Shown in pieces: positions 55,198 to 64,000 of a stretch of 64,000 bases of DNA; the first letter of the stretch is position 1; every line of letters starts with the position of its first letter. The notes beneath the pieces are model-generated. The model had not been told where the DNA came from and did not search any database. It saw only the letters and a list, made by a program, of their open reading frames with translations. A program made the position numbers and the translations under genes. The stretch is from the NCBI GenBank assembly GCA_964036195.1, contig OZ038453.1:13243206-13307205 (forward strand), given 5' to 3'. Source of the DNA: Sphaerolaimus hirsutus (taxonomy: Eukaryota > Nematoda > Chromadorea > Monhysterida > Sphaerolaimidae).

Positions 55198-58100
55198 TCA
55201 AACCTTATAAGGGGTGCCAACTATAGCCTTAGCATCGGCCCCCCAAAAAACTCCATACACAAATGGATTCAAAAGGGCATTGCACACAATCAGCGAATTA
55301 AGCCCGTCGAATTGTTGAGCGCTATCGGCATACCATTCGTGACCGAATAGAAGTTTACACGTTTGCAGCACGTTGTACGGTAGAAAGCATAGAATGTAGA
55401 GTACGGTCAGTTTTACCGCGGTGCACAGGGCTCGATCGAATGGCCTGTAATTTGAGGGTGACATTTTAGGCGGGAAATGTGGGAGGTTAGGTTTTTATTA
55501 TCCAATTTTACCTTTTTGAGGGGTTGAAGCCACTGCTTCCAGTTTTGGATAGGCTCTCGCTGCTTCCGTTTGGGCTGTTTGCTCTGCGAGGGAATTTTTT
55601 ATCAATTAAAACCTATCACAGAGGGGGGAGTTGTTCAAGTGTGGGTAATTACTCAAAGGAGGGATTTTTTCGTCACTCTTCCAACAGGGGGGAATTATTC
55701 AAGGGGGGTTTATTCGAGGATATGCGGTATTTAGTTTCTTTCAAGTTAAAATGATAGATAGTGTCAAAATGTGTCAGCTTGCATTAGGAATTTCTTAAAA
55801 TCAACTTAAATCACACTTTTATGAGTGACAAACCTGCAATAACACATGGACAGAATGCCTTTAGAATCCTGATTTTTCTCAGGAAAATCACTTTCAGAAT
55901 CATCACCCTTATCTTTCACTGCCATCTTCAAAATCATTGCTTCAATATTGTTTGATTTCACACCGGCACGAACATTACCATTCCTCTTTGATTTGATATT
56001 TTCCTTTCCTTTTTTGTCACTTTGCCCATCAGATTTCTGACTCTTGTCATTGTCATTGTCATTTCCATTGTCATTAGTGTTGTCAGAATCGGAATCATGT
56101 TCTTGTACAGGTGTGATCAATCTGGTGACATTTTGGCTGCAGAATAGTTCAAGGGGTCATTTTATATTTACCATGAAAATGTGAAGGGGGTTATTTGAGG
56201 GTGCTTTTTCGATAAAAATTTTTTCGATTGAATTCTGAGCATCAATACAAAGAGTCAAAGTTGAAATGAACCATCCAAGAAACATTTTTTCGCACATAAT
56301 CCACCTGCATTCCAATGGCAATTCCAATTATTGATTATTTCACTACCTAGGATGGGAAGATATTTGAGAGATGGTAAATTTGGGGTGGGGTAGGTTGATT
56401 AGGGGCCTTCCTAATAAAATCTGGGCCAGACGTGCCTTTCGCATGCTCTACACATGGCAAATGGATGAGTTATTTGGGGGATGTATTCAAGCAAGAATAT
56501 ACCTAGTAAAGCAAAAAAAGCACCTGTCATCATTGTCACTCTTTGGATCGCATGTATTCTCGCTGAAAGTCAACTTTTTCGCCGAATTTCCTTTTTTATT
56601 AGCACTAGCACCGCTGTTCGGAGGATTTTTGCCATCGCACCCCTTTTGTACGGAAAGATTCTGCTGCCATCTACTGAACGAAAACGCCTTTCTGGGGGCA
56701 CTCCCAGACCCTGTAAAAGACCCTGTAAAGTGTCAAAGACCCTGTAAAATGTCATGTGTCAGGTAAAAGATCCTGTAAAACGTCATGTGTCATGTAAAAG
56801 ACCCTGTAAAGTGTCAAATGTCATGTAAAAGACCCAGTAAAGTGTCATGTGGATCCAAATCTTATTTTATCGTATCCAAATCTTTCGTTTTTACACAAGA
56901 TTTGGATGCAAAAACATAAGATATGGATATGATAATATAAGATGTGGATCCACATGACACTTTACAGGGTCTTTTACATGATATTTGACACTTTGTAGTG
57001 TCTTTTACATGCACATGACGTTTTACAGGATCTTTGACACTTTACAGGGTCTTTTACAGGGTTTGGGAGTGGCACCTGGTCGCGTGAAGCAAGTACGCGT
57101 AGCAGTAGATTATGCATACTGGAAAAGTGGAATTATTTTTGTTAACATGAAAAAAGTTGATGGATCAAAAAACAATGACCGTTAAAATTACCTAGAGGCA
57201 GCCAAAACAATATTATCAGATGGACTGCATTGTAAATAAACGATTCTCTGTGATCGGCCATTGCGCTTGCCGTGTCACTTTCATTTCTAACGTAATCATT
57301 AACATCCCATTTTGTGACACATTGCCTGTTAGAAAAAATTTAGAAAGTTGAAAAATTTACAAGAACCATCGCCTAAAATACTACCGTATTTCCTCGAAAT
57401 ACCCCCAGGTTTTTTTTTGTCAGAGTGGTAATTTTGAGGGTGGTTAATCGAGGAAGGGGGTATTTCAAGGGGGGTGGTATTTCGAGGGTGGGGTATTTCA
57501 AGGGAGGTTATTCGAGGAAATAAAGTATATCAACCTCATGGTATCTCACCTGAAAAAACTCTTCTTACGTCCGCCTCTATTCTCATTTATGCTCGTCAAC
57601 CGTTTAAAATGTTTACTCAGCTCCCTTTCAACCACCGCGGCGCTCGCATGAAACCCATTTAGGGCATCAAAGCCATCAAACTCGGTAGAATAACTGTGAT
57701 CCCTCGGTTGGAAATTGTCGAAAATCGTGTATTCGGTTAGTGGAGTTTCTTTTTGATCGCAAATCGGTATGGCGATTGTTTGCCAGGGGGCACTCCCAGA
57801 CCCTGTAAAATGCCCTGTGAAATGTCAAATGCCGTGCCTGTAAAGTGGCAAAAGTCATGGAAAATGCCCTGGAAATGGCAAACGTACGTTTGCCATTTTG
57901 CAGGGCATTTTCAGTGACTTTTGACGCTTTGAATGACATTTGCCATTTTACAGGACATTTTACAGGGTCTGGGACTGACACCAGATTAGCAATTGCGGAA
58001 TGCTGCAGATTGTGGCCGCGACGTAGGCGATTATCACTATTATCTGGTAGGAGTTTGATACTCTATTAGTCGTGGAATTGAAGTGTAGCGTTAGTGTAAC

Positions 58101-59667
58101 ATTCCTTGTTACCGTATATCATCGAATAATTCCCGAGCGGCGCTACCTTTTTATCACAGTTTTTTTACCGTGAAATTATTCAACCCATGCAATTCAGGGA
58201 TTTGACAGTTCGACAACAACAAAAACAAGGTATCCATCGATGGGTTTTTTCCAATTTTTGCATCTCTTCCAGGGGGGGTTGTTCAAGGGGGGGGGGTTTC
58301 CTCACCTAACGAACAGGGGGAGTTATTCAAGTAAATTTTCATGTTCAGTATCAAATCAATCAACATGGTTCACGTTCACGAATCCCGCTAACTTTCGTAT
58401 ATTTCATCTGTGTACTGGAGGCATATTGTGGCCTCAACGAAAACATCCTATTCAGAGCAATGCACACGATCAAGTTAGAGCTTAGATAAAATGAAAACGC
58501 ATCCGTGAACTGCATCAATTTGCACAGGAAATCCCCTCCCTTGTATTCGTAAGTAATCAGCCAGAGTACCTGTGAAAATTTACATTGTTAGTATTTTACC
58601 ATATTTTCTCAAAATACCCCAGGGGTTTTTTTCAGAGTGAAAATTTTGAGGGGGTATTTCGAGGGGGTCTATTCAAGTGGGTATTAAGGATAGGCTTATA
58701 CATACCCAAAACTGATACTAAACATCCATCTAAACTAAGGATACATTCAGATAAACCAATGTGGATGGCTATACCAACTAGGTAATCTATTTGTTTTTTT
58801 TTGGGATGAGAATGAAATGTTTGACATGTGTGATGGCTTGAACAATAATGATTTGATCAGCCCCATAACCTAGGAAAAACTTCAAATGTCAGACATTTCA
58901 TAATCATGAACACTAAATCATACTTTTTTCATGTTGTCACAGTTTGTTGTGGGTTGTCGCCGAAATTTGTTCTATGCAGCCTCTTTCACAAGGCTCCTAG
59001 ACCAAATTTCTTCAACAACAGGAAAAAGGTATGATCTAGTGTGCATGATTTCAAAATATTTGGGGTTTATGTATTTATTAGGCTGTGGGCTGATCAAATC
59101 ACTATTGATCAATCATATCAGATGTTTCATTCTCAGCCCAGAAATGTTCAAAAAATATCGAGCATTTTGAGGGGGTGTTTTTTAGCTCCAAAAGACCTGG
59201 GGGAAATACGATTTCAAGGAAATACAGTATGTACAAAATATATATTTTGTTTGTTCTTTATCACCCAATTTTGCCAAAAAAAATCAAAATCAAATCTAAC
59301 ACACCTCAGATACTGCATAAGCAGTTGTTATCAATAGGTCGCTGATGTTCAAATGAGTCTGCAGAAAATGCAACTGAGCCCTGCAGCCGCCGGCGATCGC
59401 CCTGGGTCTGTTTTGCCTGAGTATTAAAAGTTACCTATGCTATTTTCATTAAGGCATTAAGGAATTATTCAAAAAAGGGGGGGGATTATTCAAGCAAATA
59501 CGTTACTCTAAGTTACTGTCTCACACTCACCTGAGATGTTCAAAGGCTGATAAATTCACAATCAAACTAGCAATAGCCAATACACTCAGGTATGCAATTT
59601 TCACCAAATCGCCAGTCAAGTGTGATGGTATCGAGGGTAGACAAGGTATTTCTGACATCGCCCCCAT
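55198..59667 (-). CDS. Class A (rhodopsin-like) G-protein-coupled receptor, 562 aa
   Basis: Minus-strand exons: 59667-59531, 59416-59305, 58569-58393, 58043-57550 (interrupted by the MITE 57787-57981), 57325-57192, 57118-57076, 56691-56524, 56136-55834, 55583-55512, 55444-55198. Without the MITE and one TSD they sum to 1,689 nt with all phases matching. TM1 has VLAIASLIVNLSAFEHLR. TM2 has LNISDLL. TM3 has the conserved Cys (GDFLCKLM) and FYLSSNLIVCIALNR, with LNR replacing DRY. TM4 ends SIPQLLIW. TM5 has IYNAVHLI...LFWLPL. TM6 has LYILCFLPYNV and TM7 NALLNPFVYG (NPxxY-type). Loop 3 is very long and Ser/Asp/Asn/Lys-rich. The TM3 pattern resembles GnRH/AKH/vasopressin-type peptide receptors (inference from memory). 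A plasma-membrane peptide receptor is the likely role. The MITE in exon 4 would truncate it unless spliced. Confidence 0.85.
55606..55730. mobile_element. Short TCGAATAA/G-run element in GPCR intron
   Basis: gggggagttgttcaagtgtg, ggggaattattcaagggggg and ttattcgaggatatgcggta mark a deleted copy of the TCGAATAA-type elements in the intron between exons 56136-55834 and 55583-55512. Confidence 0.5.
56695..57075 (-). mobile_element. CAG-targeting MITE that forms an exact GT-AG intron in the GPCR gene
   Basis: TSD: plus-strand CTG at 56692-56694 and 57076-57078, i.e. CAG on the gene strand. On the gene strand the element begins GTGCCACTCCC and ends GGGAGTGCCCC, followed by the duplicated CAG. Intron 57075-56692 therefore starts GTGCCA and ends CCCCCAG. 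Splicing joins acc-ag/a-aag and restores the codons of loop 3. A further hairpin (tggatccaaatctt / aagatgtggatcca) is nested at about 56850-56955. Confidence 0.85.
57385..57530. mobile_element. CCGTATTTCCTCG-type element in GPCR intron
   Basis: TA-CCGTATTTCCTCGAAATA to TTCGAGGAAATAAAGTA, with a shortened G-run interior, between exons 58043-57550 and 57325-57192. Confidence 0.6.
57787..57981 (-). mobile_element. CAG/CTG-targeting MITE inside the GPCR TM4/loop 2 coding exon
   Basis: Plus-strand CAG at 57784-57786 and 57982-57984 (CTG on the gene strand). On the gene strand it starts GTGTCAGTCCC and ends GGGAGTGCCCC. The arms are rich in ctgtaaaa and ttttacag. The insertion splits codons of a continuous frame (atc-tgg/caa). 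At 198 nt including one TSD it keeps phase but brings an early TAA. An in-frame splice (donor tggt/gtcagt, acceptor ttttacag/gg) would remove it and add six codons. Confidence 0.85.
58110..58338. mobile_element. CCGTATATCATCGAATAA-type element in GPCR intron
   Basis: Left taccgtatatcatcgaataa and a right part ggggagttattcaagtaaat flank g-run blocks, in the intron between exons 58569-58393 and 58043-57550. Confidence 0.5.
58598..59230. mobile_element. TTTTCTCAAAATACCCC-type element in GPCR intron
   Basis: Left ccatattttctcaaaatacc and right gatttcaaggaaatacagta appear to be the two decayed ends of a single CCGTATTTCCTCG-type element spanning most of the 0.7-kb intron. Interior frames are not supported as exons. 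Confidence 0.4.
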
Positions 59668-59812
59668 GATAAAAATCAATTAAAAGTTGCAAGTTCAATA
59701 TATTTTTTGTATTAGTTAGGTCGATAAATACCTAAGTAAATACTTGTTAGTGAGGACTGGTTAATAGAAAAACTTGAGAATCAAATAGGATCAGATTTAG
59801 AGTTCTGTAAAC

Positions 59813-61274
59813 CAGAGTTGTTAAAATACCAGTATTTTTGGAAAGTGTAAGTGTAAGTGTAAATACACTTTCCAAATTTTGAGTATGGATACTAAAAGTG
59901 TAAGGTATTTTTAAAATACCTAGAAAAGTGTAAAAAAAAGTGTAAGTGTAAAAAATTTTTTGGACAGAGCTATCACTGTTGAGCATAAAAAAACACCACT
60001 GTTTTCACCTTGAGATCACTTTATTTGTCATTTTCATGCAGTACATTTAAATTTACTGCATTTTATAGAACATTTCAGACTGTAACAAATACTGTAGTGG
60101 TATGAAGTTCCCTAATAATGGCACTTTTTCACTGTTGATATTTTACTGATTAAGCAATGTGATATAGTCGGCAGACATGATATTACACAGGTTTGGTCCA
60201 CTTATGTTTCCCTTCGCTGAGCGTCAATGAAATTCAACATCTTACTGAACAGCGAAATGCGATACATCTTAAATACGGTAGAAAAACGGTGCACAGTGGG
60301 TCGTAAATATGTCAATATGTATAGTCGACGGACATCTCATTCTACAAAATTGGAAAGTTATATTTTGTTCTTGTAGAGCGAACGAGAAAGGAATTTAGTA
60401 AAAAAGTAAATATAAAGATAGTAAGAAGGAAAATAAAAATGTGTTGTTCTTTACGCACTCGTTTACTCCAATTTTTGTGCCGATAGGTGCTGCAAATTTT
60501 TGATTATACGTTTACCTACGTTCAATCTAATTCATATTTAGAAAAGTTACATGCTATCGATTCATTTTGACGAATACTTGTTACGTTCAAAATTTTGAAT
60601 TCAGAAAACGTTCCCGCTTTGTATTTATTCAGATCCAGACGACGCTTGGATGGCATCATGCCAAAAAACTTAACTACACTTTGACGGGTGTTTGAATTGT
60701 GCGGGCACAATTGAATAGTTTCATTCCGTATATGCGTAAGCACGAGTCACCAAAACAGAGTTCTACGGGTTGGATACAGCGTGCATGATATGACATCATG
60801 CGACTCATTGTATAGTATCATGTCTGCCGAGTATACACACTGTTTAAATGTAAGAATGGACATGCAGCAAATGTCAATGCAAAACCCAGTTAACTTTGTG
60901 TCCAGCTGGTGAATTTCCATTGATCTTGTCATTTTTTACAAAAGTATGATGAACTGTAGAATACCATAAGAACTGATCAAAGGTTGGAGATCAAAGGCTA
61001 GTTTGTACATTTGTCATATTTTCAACATTCAATGCATAACTGCATGTGTGCACTGTGCAGTTATTTTTTACATGACCCTATTTTATGCTTTCTCAAAAGC
61101 ATAAAACACGGCCATCTGAAAGAAAAAAATACACTTTCTGTACCCGGGTATTTTGCTCAGGAAAGTGTAAAAAAAGTGTATGGGTATTTTATGAAAGTGT
61201 AAGTGTAAGTGTAAATATAAATACCCATTTACCCGGGTATTTTGGGTAAGTGTAAATACACTTTCGCAACTCTG
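59813..61274. mobile_element. hAT-like element, CAGAGTTG ends, with one nested insertion
   Basis: The 8-bp duplication ctgtaaac is perfect (59805-59812, 61275-61282). It starts CAGAGTTGTTAAAATACC and ends GTATTTACACTTTCGCAACTCTG (shared ends gcaactctg). Inverted sister of 24640-26284. It contains an insertion at about 60166-60833 with TCGGCAGACATGATA / TATCATGTCTGCCGA ends that the sister lacks. Confidence 0.85.
60166..60833. mobile_element. CGGCAGACATGATA-ended insertion with TA duplication
   Basis: Left atagtcggcagacatgata and right tatcatgtctgccgagtata are inverted and flanked by TA. The uninterrupted site is visible in the sister element near 25930 (gtgtatcacattgc). Related end sequences occur at 23745 and 36480. 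Interior frames carry no recognised motif. Confidence 0.7.
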
Positions 61275-61954
61275 CTGTAAACTGGGTAGCTTGTAGTTAT
61301 TTTTAGATTAGAAAAACGGACTGAACTCATTCAGCACTTTGATCTTAGAAAATCTGCCTAGCTTTAGGTAATTATTTTCAGGATAAGAAATGTGTTATGA
61401 TTAGTGATGTTAAAGGCACCGGGAAAAATGGCACCGCACCGCACCGGCACCTTTGCCAACGCATGAAAAGGGCACCTGGCACCCTGGGGCACCGGCCAGA
61501 AAATGGCACCGCACCGCACCGGCACCGGTGCCTTTTGGAAAAAATGGCACCGGCACCGAAGGGCACCGGCGGGTTGCCGGTGCTAGCACCGAAAGCCACC
61601 GCACCGGGCTGGAATTTCTGAAGTAAATATCGGGCAGTTTCTCAGTGGTCTCACATTTGGAAGTGCATATTTCCATGAATTTTCAACCGATTTTGATGGT
61701 TGAGCACTTAAAATGATCAGAATGATGTGGCAATCACTTTTATGATGCAATTACAGTGATTACAAATGAAAGATAAAATATTTAATTCACTACAATGTCC
61801 ATTACCACTATTGTCTACTGATCGGAGTCGTTGCTGTACAGAGAATGGAACTATCTCTGTCATAAACTGACAACAAATTTTGAACAAAAAAGTAAGATAA
61901 ATATAAAATATAAAAATGATTTAAAATTAACAAATTTTTAGATTCACTCATCAG

Positions 61955-63059
61955 GGGCCAGTTCCGCAAGTGGAAAAGTTAAGAGTTAAAACTTAAGAGT
62001 TGAGTATAATGACAAATGACAAGTGATGAGTAAAGTTAAGAGTTAAGAGTTGAGTAACGACTAGTGATGTTGAAGGCACCGGGAAAAATGGCACCGCACC
62101 GCACCGGCACCTTTGCCAACGCATCAAAAGGGCACCTGGCACCCTGGGGCACCGGCCAGAAAATGGCACCGCACCGCACCGGCACCGGTGCCTTTTGGAG
62201 AAAATGGCACCGGCACCGAAGGGCACCGGCGGGTTGCCGGTGCTAGCACCGAAAGGCACCGCACCGGGCTGGAATTTCTGAAGTAAATATCGGGCAGTTT
62301 CTCAGTGGTCTCACCTTTGGAAGTGCATATTTCCATGAATTTTCAACCGATTTTGATGGTTGAGCTCTTAAAATGATCAGAATGATGTGGCAATCACTTT
62401 TATGAAGCAATTACAATGATGACAAATGAAAGATAAAATATTTAATTCACTGCAATGTCCATAGCCACTATTGTCTACTGATCGGAGTCATTGCTGTACA
62501 GAGAATGGAACTATCTCTGTCATAAACTGACAACAAATTTTGAACAAACAAGTAAGATAAATATAAAATATAAAAATGATTTAAAATTCAACAAACTTTT
62601 AGATTTGTTCATCAGATCACGTATCGGGTATAATAGATTTCACAGTATAATGATGGGAGGTTATTTGATGGGATGATGGGATTTATTTGATGGGAGGTTT
62701 ACAAAATAGACAAAAACGGTTGGGTAAATGTATCGCTGTTTTTTGAAATATGAATAAGCACATACTATGGACAAAATTTCACGGCACATAAAGCCTTGGC
62801 CGGTGCATTTTCCGGTGCCTTTTACTTTGGCCCTGGTGCTAGCACCTTTGGCACCGGCAAAAAAATGGCACCGCACCGGTGCTGGTGCCCTTCGGTGCCC
62901 AGCACTGGGGCACCGGTGCCCCGGTGCCTTTACATCACTAGTAACGACAAACGATTTTACTCAACTCTTAACTTTTAACTTTACTCTTAACTTATCATTT
63001 ATCATTTATCTCAACTCTTATGTTTTAACTCTTAACTTGTCCACTTGCGGAACCGGCAC
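61955..63059. mobile_element. GGGCCAGTTCCGC-ended element with CAG duplication (middle shell)
   Basis: CAG lies at 61952-61954 and 63060-63062. Left GGGCCAGTTCCGCAAGTGG and right CCACTTGCGGAACCGGCAC match at 17 of 19 bases when inverted. The subterminal zones are aagttaagagttaaaac repeats. It carries the third element, 62062-62940, inside. Confidence 0.85.
62062..62940. mobile_element. 879-bp hAT-like element, TAGTGATG ends (innermost)
   Basis: The 8-bp duplication gtaacgac is perfect (62054-62061, 62941-62948). Complete copy of the same family as the outer shell, with GGCACC/GGTGCC palindromic arrays at both ends and an AT-rich centre without coding capacity. Confidence 0.9.
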
Positions 63060-63576
63060 CAGATCACGTATAGGGTATGATGGATTTCACAGTAGGTATA
63101 TTTATTTGATTGGAGGTTTACAAAATAGGCAAAAACGGTTGTGTAGATATATCGCTGTTTTTTGAAATATGAATAAGCACATACTATGGACAAAATTGCA
63201 CAGCACATGAAGCCTTGGCCGGTGCCTTTCCCGGTGCCTTTTACTTTGGCCCTGGTGCTAGCACCTTTGGCACCGGCAAAAAAATGGCACCGCACCGCAC
63301 CGGCACCGGTGCTATTCTGAAACAAAATGGCACCAGCACCGGCATGGCACCCCTGAATATTGCAATGGCACCGCACCAGCACCGGTGCTGGTGCCCTTCG
63401 GTGCCCAGCACCGGGGCACCGGTGCCCCGGTGCCTTTACATCACTAGTTATGATCTAACATATGTTGATGGATAACCAACTTCGAATTCTACTAACAAAC
63501 AGCTTAACACCACTAATTAACAGAATTCGTTAAGAGGCTTAGTTTAGTACTTCTCAGTTAGCATGAATTGTGTGTA

Positions 63577-64000
63577 CCGTAAATTTTCTAATTCGGCGAC
63601 AGGTCTCCAATAATACGACATCTCCAATAGTGCGACAGGTTTGGGCACGCTGTGTGAAAATAATGCGACACTCTTCAATAGAAATAAAATAAAAGAAAAC
63701 GAGAAATAAAAAGAAAACGCGACGTAACGATGTCGCAATCTGCGGAAGCCGCGAATTCGGCGCTTTTGGACAAAGCGGCGGCTGGCGGCAGTTCACAAGA
63801 GTCGCTCCGCAGTTCGCAAGGGTCAGCGGACAGTTCGCAAGGGCGCCAGCCGCGTCACAACCGCCACTATTCACTGGCCGAGAAGTTGCTGATTTGACGA
63901 AAACAATAATGCGACACTCTCTAATAATGCGACATCTCCAAAAGTACGACACCTAAAAATGTGCTGAAAAAAATAGTACGACTGTCGTATTATTAGAGAA
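63577..64000. mobile_element. Pogo/Tc1-like element, left part (right end at window edge)
   Basis: TA then CCGTAAATTTTCTAATTC begins the element. The sequence at the window edge, cgtattattagagaa, matches the other end of the 33267-33420 copy (tctctaataatacg). Subterminal repeats are variants of aataatgcgacatctcca. It carries the 56-codon frame at 63730-63897. Confidence 0.65.
63730..63897 (+). pseudogene. N-terminal fragment resembling a pogo/CENP-B-type transposase
   Basis: ATG at 63730 to TGA at 63895-63897 encodes a Ser/Ala/Gln-rich 55-residue frame that ends RHNRHYSLAEKLLI. This recalls the start of the helix-turn-helix of pogo/CENP-B transposases (basic residues, then YSLxEKLxI). It stops there, so the gene is truncated in this copy. 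Family assignment is from pattern memory and modest. Confidence 0.4.

Larger units (their letters stand above)
61402..63446. mobile_element. hAT-like element, TAGTGATG ends, GGCACC arrays (outer shell of a triple nest)
   Basis: The 8-bp duplication gttatgat is perfect (61394-61401, 63447-63454). The ends are TAGTGATGTTAAAGGCACC and GGTGCCTTTACATCACTA. Interrupted by the element 61955-63059; the pieces 61402-61954 and 63063-63446 align with the uninterrupted copy at 62062-62940. Confidence 0.9.

Noticed and set aside
55368-55480. ATG upstream of the last GPCR exon as the start of a short separate protein
   Set aside because: The exon begins at an acceptor (attacag) in the phase required by the preceding exon and encodes TM6-TM7 only.
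61378-63475. Frames rich in Gly/Ala/Pro/His
   Set aside because: Translations of GGCACC/GGTGCC arrays.

Overview
The window is DNA from an invertebrate animal. It has spliced genes with GT-AG introns and AATAAA poly(A) signals, a secreted C-type-lectin-domain protein, a rhodopsin-like GPCR and two multi-span membrane proteins. Transposable elements are unusually dense and nested. Nothing prokaryotic, no rRNA or tRNA and no CRISPR was seen. I cannot name the phylum from sequence alone. Most genes are cut into short exons, so the models below were built by hand from splice signals and frame continuity. In each model the exon lengths sum to a multiple of three.

Layout. (1) 216-13054 (+): a gene of about 31 exons and 1,595 codons encoding an unrecognised basic/charged protein with an AT-hook. 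A three-exon antisense gene (4485-5517, -) lies wholly inside one of its introns, and other introns carry a 111-bp tandem repeat and a G-rich (GGGATC)n array. (2) 13-18.6 kb: repeat-built DNA, including a 2.75-kb element with a second element inside it. (3) 18638-26937 (-): a nine-exon gene for a 529-aa secreted protein with three C-type lectin domains, its introns filled with elements. (4) 31198-42843 (+): a gene for a roughly 503-aa two-pass membrane protein whose first exon is interrupted by a small inverted-repeat element. (5) 43-50.4 kb: elements only. (6) 50492-52657 (+): a four-exon, 292-aa multi-pass membrane protein. (7) 55198-59667 (-): a 562-aa class A GPCR whose coding exons hold two more copies of the same small element. 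(8) 59.8-64 kb: nested DNA transposons.

Transposon biology dominates. Many elements can be delimited exactly by terminal inverted repeats plus target-site duplications (TSDs). hAT-like elements with 8-bp TSDs fall into groups with ends TAGTGATG, CAGAGTTG, TAGGGTGTC or TAACGATGGC, and several are filled with arrays of the palindromes GGCGCC or GGCACC. CCGTATT-ended elements sit between TA dinucleotides and are packed with C or G runs. CACTAG-ended elements have 3-bp AAT/ATT TSDs.

The most notable observation is a short foldback element with 3-bp C(A/T)G TSDs that sits inside coding exons in two genes, three times, always in sense orientation. In the GPCR copy at 56695-57075, the element begins with GT, and the duplicated CAG supplies the acceptor AG. 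Exact removal as a GT-AG intron restores the uninterrupted reading frame. This fits intron birth from a DNA transposon (an introner-like element) in an animal.
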